This document shows, piece by piece, positions 1 to 5,003 of a stretch of DNA of 5,003 nt. The notes below the pieces were generated by a model. That model was not told the origin of the DNA. It was given only the letters and a program-made list of their open reading frames with translations, and did not search any database. The translations under genes were made by a program, and so were the position numbers. Positions within the stretch are counted from its first letter, which is position 1. Every line of letters begins with the position of its first letter. The DNA lies in NCBI GenBank assembly GCA_934394515.1, contig CAKRRU010000146.1:1-5003 (forward strand), read 5' to 3'. This DNA is from an uncultured Acetatifactor sp. (GTDB lineage: Bacteria > Bacillota > Clostridia > Lachnospirales > Lachnospiraceae).

Positions 1-722
1 TCGATACCGCTATGAGCCCCTTCGCTATGGGTACTTCACAGCCTGCTACCGAGGTTATGGTTGAGACCTTCAAGGGTACTCCTTATGATACCGGTCTGGA
101 TCAGAATCTGCTGGCTGAGATCGCTGATTACTTCAGACCTTACAGAGATGAGTGCCTGGCTAACGGCCTGCTGAATCCCAAGGTTATGGGTGTTGATATC
201 AAGACGCTGCTGTATCAGGTACCCGGCGGTATGCTTTCCAACATGGTAAGCCAGCTGAAAGAGCAGAACGCAGAAGACAGATACTACGATGTATTGAAGG
301 AAATCCCCAATGTTCGTAAGGATCTGGGTGAGCCTCCTCTGGTTACTCCTTCTTCACAGATCGTTGGTACCCAGTCCGTATTTAACGTACTGCTCGGCGA
401 GCGTTACAAGATGGCTACCAAGGAGACCAAGGCAGTTCTTCGTGGTGAGTACGGCCAGACCGTTAAGCCCATGAATCAGGAAGTAATCGATAAGGTTATC
501 CCCGGTGAGGAGAGAATCACCTGCCGTTACGCTGATCTGCTCGACAACGAGTTAGATAAGCTGGAATCCGAGATGAAGGAATGGAAACAGCAGGATGAGG
601 ACGTCTTAAGCTATGCTCTGTTCCCTCAGGTTGCTACCGACTTCTTCAAGTATCGTCAGGCTCAGCAGGAAAAGGTTGATATGACCCAGGCTGACACCAA
701 AAACGGTGCATACCCTGTCTAA
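1..722 (+). CDS. oadA: Biotin-dependent carboxyltransferase, oxaloacetate decarboxylase alpha-subunit type (5'-truncated by the window)
   Basis: This is the C-terminal part (about 239 codons) of a carboxyltransferase that moves a carboxyl group between oxaloacetate (or a similar acid) and protein-bound biotin, usually in the cytoplasmic part of a Na+-pumping decarboxylase. The frame is open from the first base and reads DTAMSPFAMGTSQPATE, the end of the TIM-barrel catalytic domain in OadA and pyruvate carboxylase. The conserved PYC/OADA C-terminal domain follows, with PGGMLSNM, VRKDLGEPPLVTPSSQIVGTQ and an RYADLL stretch. The ATG at 12 is an internal Met, not the start. The protein ends NGAYPV with no biotin-attachment domain (no AMKM), so a separate biotin carrier is expected. 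Codon use is strongly biased (GCT, GGT, ACC, AAG, CTG), suggesting high expression. A terminator follows directly, so this is the last gene of its operon. The family is sure; the exact substrate (oxaloacetate, pyruvate or methylmalonyl-CoA) is not. Confidence 0.9.
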   Translation, partial: DTAMSPFAMGTSQPATEVMVETFKGTPYDTGLDQNLLAEIADYFRPYRDECLANGLLNPKVMGVDIKTLLYQVPGGMLSNMVSQLKEQNAEDRYYDVLKEIPNVRKDLGEPPLVTPSSQIVGTQSVFNVLLGERYKMATKETKAVLRGEYGQTVKPMNQEVIDKVIPGEERITCRYADLLDNELDKLESEMKEWKQQDEDVLSYALFPQVATDFFKYRQAQQEKVDMTQADTKNGAYPV

Positions 723-735
723 ATAATTCGTCAAT

Positions 736-776
736 AAAAAGGTCGCACGACTGCTCGCAGTCAGTGCGGCTTTTTT
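736..776 (+). terminator. Rho-independent terminator after the carboxyltransferase gene
   Basis: GTCGCAC (742-748) pairs with GTGCGGC (764-770, one G-U pair), and GACTG (749-753) pairs with CAGTC (758-762) around a CTCG loop. A single A (763) bulges. The 3' arm runs straight into six T (771-776), which can also pair with A736-A740. It begins 13 nt after the stop codon. The A run on the 5' side makes it formally bidirectional, but no minus-strand gene appears to end here. Confidence 0.93.
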
Positions 777-820
777 ATTAGACGAACAAAACCACATAAG
801 CAAGTAGGGCGATAGCCCGG

Positions 821-830
821 ATTGCGCAAT
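821..830. promoter_or_regulatory. Perfect 10-bp palindrome ATTGCGCAAT upstream of the -35 element
   Basis: ATTGCGCAAT is its own reverse complement and ends 6 nt before the -35 hexamer. It overlaps a second 8-bp palindrome, GCAATTGC (826-833). The position suits an activator or repressor site, but palindromes of this length occur by chance and no copy was seen elsewhere in the window. The assignment is tentative. Confidence 0.35.
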
Positions 831-836
831 TGCATA

Positions 837-866
837 TTGACAAATGTGGTCTTCACCCACTAAAAT
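837..866 (+). promoter_or_regulatory. Sigma-A-type promoter for the tetR-rpiR-oxidoreductase-cmk-ispH unit
   Basis: A perfect -35 hexamer, TTGACA (837-842), is followed after 18 nt by TAAAAT (861-866), one mismatch from TATAAT. The expected transcription start is near 872-874. It lies between the terminator of the upstream gene and the first gene of the next unit, as a promoter should. With this start, an ATG at 885 would have a leader of only about 12 nt and no good ribosome site, while the ATG at 927 would have about 54 nt. Confidence 0.75.
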
Positions 867-878
867 AACAAGTGTTAT
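865..878. promoter_or_regulatory. Putative TetR-family operator, 14-bp inverted repeat over the -10 and start site
   Basis: ATAACA (865-870) and TGTTAT (873-878) are perfect 6-bp inverted arms around AG. The repeat overlaps the last two bases of the -10 element and covers the expected transcription start, so a bound dimer would block RNA polymerase. TetR-family repressors commonly bind such sites in front of their own gene. That this site is bound by the adjacent regulator is inference. Confidence 0.55.
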
Positions 879-916
879 AGAAGAATGAGTCGTTTGCTGT
901 CCGATAACAGCGGAAT

Positions 917-923
917 GAGAGGG
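917..923 (+). promoter_or_regulatory. Shine-Dalgarno site that sets the tetR start at 927
   Basis: GAGAGGG lies 3 nt before the ATG at 927 (4 nt counted from its GAGG core). The spacing is a little short, but the site is far better than anything before the in-frame ATGs at 885 or 915. It favours the 191-residue reading of the TetR-family gene. Confidence 0.55.
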
Positions 924-926
924 AAT

Positions 927-1502
927 ATGGCTCGCAAAGAGATGATCACGATTGATAAAATTCTGGATACGGCGTTTGCCATGACGAGAGAAGAAGGCTT
1001 TGCCAATGTGACCGCCCGGAAAGTAGCCGCGAAGGCAGGCTGCTCCACACAGCCGATTTTCCGGGTATATAAGAATATGGAAGAACTGTGGGACACGGTG
1101 TATGAAAGAGCCGCAAAGTATTTCCTTGATTATTACAGCCTGTATCCCCGTACCGGCAAGACACCGTTTTCTAATCTGGGAATGGCATACATAGCCTTCG
1201 CAAGAGAAGAAAGGTATTTGTTTGAACTGCTTTTTGTCTCCGGTGATCAGGGAAGCAAACATAAAACGAAAAGCATGTATGAAATCTTAAACGGAGATGC
1301 CGGAAATGTGGTTTACGAGATCAACCTGGCCAGAGTGGCGGGCTGTCCGGATCCCGGTGATCTGTTTATGAAAATGTGGATCTTTATACACGGGGCGGCC
1401 TGCATGTCCCTGACCGGAGACTATGATCTGACAGATCTGCAGACAATGCAGTTATTAGAACATTCCTACTATGCTTTTTACAATGAGACAATGCGAGGTT
1501 AA
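927..1502 (+). CDS. TetR/AcrR-family transcriptional regulator
   Basis: A 191-residue DNA-binding regulator, first gene of the second unit. The N-terminal TetR helix-turn-helix spans about residues 7-55: ITIDKILDTAFAMTREEGF, then VTARKVAAKAG and the recognition helix CSTQPIFRVYKNMEEL. The STQPIFRVY form replaces the usual SKGTLYHHF and marks a subfamily I associate with Firmicutes. The rest (about 60-191) is helical, as expected for a ligand and dimer domain; WIFIHGAACM (151-160) resembles the WHG-type C-terminal domain. I chose the start at 927 because it has the best ribosome site, fits the mapped promoter, and gives the common MARKEMIT opening. An in-frame ATG at 885 would add 14 unconserved-looking residues. 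The gene probably represses itself through the inverted repeat at 865-878. The stop is 5 nt before the next gene, so the two are likely translationally coupled. The ligand and the wider targets are unknown. Confidence 0.88.
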   Translation: MARKEMITIDKILDTAFAMTREEGFANVTARKVAAKAGCSTQPIFRVYKNMEELWDTVYERAAKYFLDYYSLYPRTGKTPFSNLGMAYIAFAREERYLFELLFVSGDQGSKHKTKSMYEILNGDAGNVVYEINLARVAGCPDPGDLFMKMWIFIHGAACMSLTGDYDLTDLQTMQLLEHSYYAFYNETMRG

Positions 1503-1507
1503 GAACA

Positions 1508-2425
1508 GTGGCAGAATATGATGTTTTTACCCGGATCAATGAACATTACGCTAAGATGAGCAAAGGTCATAAGGCCATTGCGGATTATATATCGGAACAT
1601 TACGATCAGGCGGTATTTATGACAGCGGCGAAGCTGGGAGAGACGCTGGGAATCAGTGAATCAACGGTAGTGCGATTCGCAGCGGGAATCGGTTATGACG
1701 GATATCCCAAGTTCCAGAAAGCGCTGGAGAGCTGTGTACAGGGGAAACTTAACGGTATTCAGAAAATGGATGCCAAATACGGAAGAAGTTCCCAGTCGGA
1801 GATCCTGACTTCTGTGCTCAGTGCAGATATCGAGAAGATTCAGGATACCATAGATAATCTGGATCCGGCGGCCTTTGAATCGGCGGTGACAACGATCCTA
1901 GAGGCAGAGACCATATATATCATGGGGCTTCGTAGCAATGAACCGCTGGCGGCATTTTTACATTTTTATCTGAATATGATCCGGGGCAAGGTATTTTTGC
2001 TGAATACTACCAGTGTCAGCGAGACCTTTGAACAGATGATCCATATCGGACCGAAGGACTGCTTTATCGGGATCAGCTTTCCCAGATATTCCATGCGGAC
2101 ATTGAAAGCCATGGAATTTGCCAATGACAGAAATGCCAAGGTGATCGCTATTACCGATAGCATCCATTCGCCCATGAATTTGTATTCGTCCTGCAATCTG
2201 CTGGCAAGAAGTGACATGGTGTCGGTAGTGGATTCGCTGGTGGCTCCTTTAAGTGTGATCAATGCGCTGGTTGTGGCATTGTGCTTAAAGTGCCCGGATC
2301 AGGTGCGTAAGAATCTGGAAACACTGGAAGAGACCTGGAATAATTATCAGGTATATCTGAATGATGAGATTGATTTTATAGATGACGAACCGATGCTGGA
2401 TTATTCTCTGCGACATAAGGAGTAG
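1508..2425 (+). CDS. MurR/RpiR-family transcriptional regulator (HTH plus SIS domain)
   Basis: A 305-residue cytoplasmic regulator, close to the usual family length of about 280-300. The N-terminal RpiR-type helix-turn-helix covers about residues 1-77, with MTAAKLGETLGISESTVVRFAAGIGY and then DGYPKFQKAL, a near-consensus signature. A SIS (sugar isomerase) domain follows at about 124-262, including IYIMGLRSNE (136-145), GISFPRYS (188-195) and KVIAITDS (211-218). SIS domains of this family usually sense phosphorylated sugars. Here the first loop reads GLRSNE rather than the common GxGxS form, so the ligand cannot be named. The start is GTG: no in-frame ATG occurs before codon 17, and GAGG at 1495-1498, inside the end of the tetR gene, lies 9 nt upstream. 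With only 5 nt between the genes, co-expression with tetR is very likely. No sugar transport or catabolic gene is adjacent, so the regulated pathway is not evident. Confidence 0.9.
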   Translation: MAEYDVFTRINEHYAKMSKGHKAIADYISEHYDQAVFMTAAKLGETLGISESTVVRFAAGIGYDGYPKFQKALESCVQGKLNGIQKMDAKYGRSSQSEILTSVLSADIEKIQDTIDNLDPAAFESAVTTILEAETIYIMGLRSNEPLAAFLHFYLNMIRGKVFLLNTTSVSETFEQMIHIGPKDCFIGISFPRYSMRTLKAMEFANDRNAKVIAITDSIHSPMNLYSSCNLLARSDMVSVVDSLVAPLSVINALVVALCLKCPDQVRKNLETLEETWNNYQVYLNDEIDFIDDEPMLDYSLRHKE

Positions 2426-2453
2426 AGTGCGGTATCGGTAAAAGAGGATGTAA

Positions 2454-3716
2454 ATGAGTGATGTGATTGTGGTCGGCGGCGGTGCGGCCGGCATGATGGC
2501 TGCCATTGCGGCAGCAAAAAAGGGACATAAGGTAACCCTTCTGGAAAAGAATGAAAAGCTTGGGAAAAAGTTGTTTATTACGGGAAAAGGGCGCTGTAAT
2601 GTAACAAATGCGGCGGACATGGATGTACTGTTCCAAAATGTATGTACCAATGAAAAATTCCTGTACAGTGCTTTTTACGGCTTTGACAATACACAGGTAT
2701 GTGACCTTCTGGAACAGGCGGGATGTCCGTTGAAAACAGAGCGTGGAGAACGGGTATTTCCCGTATCCGATCATTCTTCGGATGTGATCGCTGCCTTACA
2801 GAGAGAATTACGTAAATATCAGGTAGATGTCAGCCTGCATACAGAAGTGAAAAAGATATTGACCAAAGAGGCGGATGGTAATACTGTTTTTAGTGGTGTG
2901 GAATGCGCAGATCATAAGAAACTCATAGCGGACGACTGCATTGTGTGCACGGGAGGCTGCTCCTATGCAGGCACCGGATCTACCGGAGACGGTTACCGGT
3001 TCGCGGAAGAAACGGGACATAAGGTAACGGAGCGTAAGCCTGCACTGGTACCTTTGGAAATACGGGAACCCTGGTGCAGAGAACTGATGGGGCTGTCCTT
3101 GAAAAACGTAGAGATCAGGATGCAGTGTGGGAAAAAGATATGGTATGAGGGCTTTGGTGAGATGCTTTTTACCCATTTCGGCGTCAGCGGACCGCTGATC
3201 TTGTCCGCCAGCAGTTTTTATGCAAAATATGCTTCTCAAAAGGCGAAAAAGAAAGAGAACGAAGAGGTAAAACTTTATCTGGATCTGAAACCGGCATTGA
3301 CACCGGAACAGCTGGATAAACGTTTATTAAGGGATTTTGATGAGGCGAAGAACAAACAGTTTAAAAATGCCCTGGATCATCTGTTCCCTACAAAGCTGAT
3401 CCCTGTTATGATAGAGTTGTCCGGAATCTCTCCGGAGAAAAAGGTCAACGAGATCAGCAGGGAAGAGAGAAAAGCTTTTGGGTCACTGATCAAGGCGCTT
3501 CCCATGACAGTGACCGGGACGAGATCTTTTGCGGAAGCAATCATCACTCAGGGAGGGATCTCGGTAAAGGAAATCAATCCGTCCACCATGGAATCCAAAC
3601 ATGTGCAGCATCTGTATTTTGCGGGAGAGGTACTGGATCTGGATGCCATGACCGGAGGCTTCAATTTGCAGATCGCCTGGTCCACAGGCCATCTGGCAGG
3701 GGACAGTATACAATGA
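2454..3716 (+). CDS. NAD(P)/FAD-dependent oxidoreductase, HI0933/BaiN-like family
   Basis: A 420-residue flavoprotein of the HI0933-like family, full length. The N-terminal Rossmann fold binds FAD: DVIVVGGGAAGMMAA with the GGGAAG loop at 8-13 and the ribose-binding acid E31 in VTLLEKN. The family signature KKLFITGKGRCNVTN is at 38-52. CTGGCSYAGTGSTGDGY is at 165-181 and LFTHFGVSGPLIL at 238-250. The C-terminal FAD motif GEVLDLDAMTGGFNLQIAWSTG is at 391-412. No signal peptide or membrane segment is visible. GAGG at 2444-2447 sits 6 nt before the ATG. The gap from the preceding gene is 28 nt. Members are annotated as aminoacetone oxidase-like or BaiN-like, the latter for a bile-acid gene of Clostridium scindens. 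The family is widespread beyond bile-acid strains and its physiological substrate is mostly unknown, so I do not assign bile-acid activity here. Confidence 0.92.
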   Translation: MSDVIVVGGGAAGMMAAIAAAKKGHKVTLLEKNEKLGKKLFITGKGRCNVTNAADMDVLFQNVCTNEKFLYSAFYGFDNTQVCDLLEQAGCPLKTERGERVFPVSDHSSDVIAALQRELRKYQVDVSLHTEVKKILTKEADGNTVFSGVECADHKKLIADDCIVCTGGCSYAGTGSTGDGYRFAEETGHKVTERKPALVPLEIREPWCRELMGLSLKNVEIRMQCGKKIWYEGFGEMLFTHFGVSGPLILSASSFYAKYASQKAKKKENEEVKLYLDLKPALTPEQLDKRLLRDFDEAKNKQFKNALDHLFPTKLIPVMIELSGISPEKKVNEISREERKAFGSLIKALPMTVTGTRSFAEAIITQGGISVKEINPSTMESKHVQHLYFAGEVLDLDAMTGGFNLQIAWSTGHLAGDSIQ

Positions 3717-3769
3717 GAAAAGTAAGAAAAAATAATAATAAAAATCAGGAAAAGAGGACAAAACGATGA
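3713..3769 (+). CDS. Possible 18-residue basic micro-ORF between the oxidoreductase gene and cmk
   Basis: An ATG overlaps the oxidoreductase stop as ATGA (3713-3716) and opens 18 codons reading MRKVRKNNNKNQEKRTKR. They end in a TGA that overlaps the cmk start as ATGA (3766-3769). AGGGGA (3698-3703) lies 9 nt upstream and could serve as a ribosome site. Nine of 18 residues are Lys or Arg and four are Asn, which follows from the A-rich DNA. It may only carry terminating ribosomes to the cmk start, or may not be translated at all. No known small-protein family is recognised. Confidence 0.25.
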   Translation: MRKVRKNNNKNQEKRTKR

Positions 3770-4422
3770 GTTTTAATGTGGCAATCGATGGCCCGGCGGG
3801 TGCCGGAAAAAGTACCATTGCCAGAGCGGTAGCAAAGAAAAAGGGATTTATATATGTGGATACCGGAGCAATGTATCGTGCCATGGCATTGTTCATGCTG
3901 AGAGAGGGTGTGGATCCTGCAGATGCTGCGGCGATCGCCGACAAGTGTAAGCAGGCAGATATTACCATTGAATATGTAGACGGAGAGCAGGTCGTTCTGC
4001 TGAACGGAGAAAATGTCAATGCTTATCTGCGTACGGAAGAGGTAGGCAATATGGCATCCAGTACCAGTGTACAGCCTCCGGTGCGTACCAAACTCGTAGA
4101 ACTTCAGCAGGCACTGGCAACGAAGAGTGATGTGATCATGGACGGCCGTGATATCGGTACCGTGGTACTGCCGGGTGCACAGGTGAAAATCTATCTGACC
4201 GCCAGCAGCATGGTCCGGGCAAAGAGAAGATACGATGAACTGACCGCCAGGGGAGAGACCTGTGATCTGGAAAAAATCCGTCAGGATATTGAGGAGAGAG
4301 ATTACAGAGACATGCACAGAGAGACTTCCCCGTTAAAACAGGCGGAGGATGCAATACTGGTAGATACTTCGGATATGACCATCGAGCAGGTTATTGACCG
4401 TATTGTGTCGCTGATCGGTTAG
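3766..4422 (+). CDS. cmk: Cytidylate kinase
   Basis: Phosphorylates CMP and dCMP with ATP to give CDP and dCDP in pyrimidine nucleotide recycling; cytoplasmic. The 218-residue length matches bacterial Cmk. The P-loop GPAGAGKS is at residues 9-16. The nucleotide-binding VDTGAMYRA is at 31-39. The Cmk signature MDGRDIGTVVLPGA is at 125-138, with R128 and D129 at the CMP site. The Arg-rich lid and substrate segment RAKRRYDEL and EERDYRDMHRETSPLK lie at 151-191, and ILVDTSDMTIEQV near the C-terminus completes the family pattern. GAGG at 3754-3757 sits 8 nt before the ATG. The gene follows the oxidoreductase after 49 nt and precedes ispH by 13 nt. This order looks like a conserved clostridial housekeeping neighbourhood. 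No residue of the expected motifs appears to be missing. Confidence 0.97.
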   Translation: MSFNVAIDGPAGAGKSTIARAVAKKKGFIYVDTGAMYRAMALFMLREGVDPADAAAIADKCKQADITIEYVDGEQVVLLNGENVNAYLRTEEVGNMASSTSVQPPVRTKLVELQQALATKSDVIMDGRDIGTVVLPGAQVKIYLTASSMVRAKRRYDELTARGETCDLEKIRQDIEERDYRDMHRETSPLKQAEDAILVDTSDMTIEQVIDRIVSLIG

Positions 4423-4435
4423 ACGGGAGGAAAAT

Positions 4436-5003
4436 ATGGAAGTAAGACTGGCGGACTGTGCGGGTTTTTGCTTTGGCGTAAAACGTGCAGTGGATACCGT
4501 GTATGAACAGTTAAAATGCGGGAAGACTATATATACCTATGGCCCTATCGTGCATAACGAGGAGGTGGTCAGGGAACTGGCGCAACGGGGTGTCAGAGTC
4601 CTGGAAAATAAAGATGAACTGCAGCACCTGCAGGCCGGAGAGACTGTGCCCACTGTGATCATCCGTGCCCATGGAGTGGCAAAAGAGATTTATGATATTA
4701 TGGAAGCAAATGGTCTGGAGTGCATTGATGCCACCTGCCCGTTTGTGAAAAAGATCCACCGTATTGTGGAAGCAAAGAGTAATGAGGGATATCATGTGAT
4801 CGTCGTGGGAGATCCGAAACACCCGGAAGTAGAGGGAATCGTCGGCTGGTGCCGGGGACCGGTAACCGTTCTGGAAACTCCCGAACAGGCAGAGAATTTT
4901 GTGAAAACAGAAGACGGAAAGCTCTGTATTGTGTCTCAGACGACATATAACTACAATAAATTTCAATATATAGTTGAAATTTTTGAAAAAAAAGGTTACA
5001 ATG
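4436..5003 (+). CDS. ispH: 4-hydroxy-3-methylbut-2-enyl diphosphate reductase (3'-truncated by the window)
   Basis: The first 189 codons of IspH (LytB), the [4Fe-4S] enzyme that reduces HMBPP to IPP and DMAPP in the last step of the MEP isoprenoid pathway. Visible landmarks are the first cluster cysteine C12 in GFCFGVKRAVD, H40 in GPIVHNEEVV, H79 in IIRAHGV, the second cluster cysteine C101 in DATCPFV, and H129 and E131 in KHPEVEG. SQTT at 167-170 carries the substrate-side Thr. The third cluster cysteine would lie beyond the window. GGGAGG (4425-4430) sits 5 nt before the ATG, a strong ribosome site. The frame is open to the last base. In many Clostridia ispH is fused to ribosomal protein S1 (rpsA); whether that holds here cannot be seen. 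The last 60 or so bases are much richer in A and T than the rest of the gene. Confidence 0.96.
   Translation, partial: MEVRLADCAGFCFGVKRAVDTVYEQLKCGKTIYTYGPIVHNEEVVRELAQRGVRVLENKDELQHLQAGETVPTVIIRAHGVAKEIYDIMEANGLECIDATCPFVKKIHRIVEAKSNEGYHVIVVGDPKHPEVEGIVGWCRGPVTVLETPEQAENFVKTEDGKLCIVSQTTYNYNKFQYIVEIFEKKGYN

Noticed and set aside
779..884. Riboswitch or small RNA in the intergenic region
   Set aside because: The stretch lies mostly upstream of the inferred transcription start, no known riboswitch core was recognised, and there is no terminator or sequestering hairpin before the tetR start.
885..926. Upstream start at 885 for the TetR-family gene (205 residues)
   Set aside because: There is no good ribosome site before it, it would lie only about 12 nt from the inferred transcription start, and the added residues do not resemble the family's usual N-terminus. 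It remains possible.
606..1262. Long minus-strand open frame of 218 codons
   Set aside because: It runs antisense across the end of the carboxyltransferase gene, the terminator, the promoter and the tetR start, has no recognisable domain, and overlaps genes with clear family signatures.
2522..3028. Identical 15-nt direct repeat GGGACATAAGGTAAC at 2522-2536 and 3014-3028
   Set aside because: Both copies are in the same frame of one gene and encode GHKVT in two unrelated places, so this is best explained by shared codon preference. The spacing and single pair do not suggest a mobile or CRISPR repeat.
2454..3716. Bile-acid dehydroxylation role suggested by the BaiN name
   Set aside because: No other bai-type genes are present, the neighbours are housekeeping genes, and the family is much broader than bile-acid-converting strains.
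3483..4317. Minus-strand open frames opposite the oxidoreductase 3' end and cmk
   Set aside because: They are low-complexity shadows of well-supported plus-strand genes, with Cys-, His- and Ser-rich translations and no motif.

Overview
The window looks like a chromosomal segment from a Gram-positive, anaerobic Clostridia-type bacterium, most likely Lachnospiraceae. This rests on the gene families, the purine-rich Shine-Dalgarno sites, and an oxidoreductase-cmk-ispH order that I recall as typical of that group. I have no database hit to confirm it. All genes lie on the + strand and fall into two transcription units.

Unit 1 (1-776) holds the 3' part of a biotin-dependent carboxyltransferase of the oxaloacetate decarboxylase alpha-subunit type. 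It ends without a fused biotin domain and is followed by a clear Rho-independent terminator. Its codon choice (GCT, GGT, ACC, AAG, CTG) is that of a highly expressed gene and differs visibly from everything downstream.

The intergenic region (723-926) carries the terminator and then a good sigma-A-type promoter (TTGACA, 18 nt, TAAAAT). A 14-bp inverted repeat overlaps the promoter's -10 element and expected start site, and a 10-bp palindrome sits just upstream of the -35. This is the layout of an autoregulated TetR-family gene.

Unit 2 (927 to beyond 5003) is a tightly spaced, probably co-transcribed string: a TetR-type regulator, a MurR/RpiR-type regulator with GTG start and SIS domain, an HI0933/BaiN-type FAD oxidoreductase, cytidylate kinase (cmk), and the 5' part of ispH, which runs off the window. 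Gaps are 5, 28, 49 and 13 nt. No terminator or convincing second promoter was seen between the genes. Two regulators therefore head an operon whose distal genes are essential housekeeping functions (CMP/dCMP phosphorylation and isoprenoid synthesis). The 49-nt gap before cmk holds an 18-codon, very basic reading frame that overlaps both flanking genes by ATGA.

I see no CRISPR array, mobile element, tRNA or rRNA, and no clear sign of a new defence or biosynthetic system. The points most worth a second look are the putative tetR operator, the double-ATGA micro-ORF, and the pairing of two regulators with housekeeping genes.
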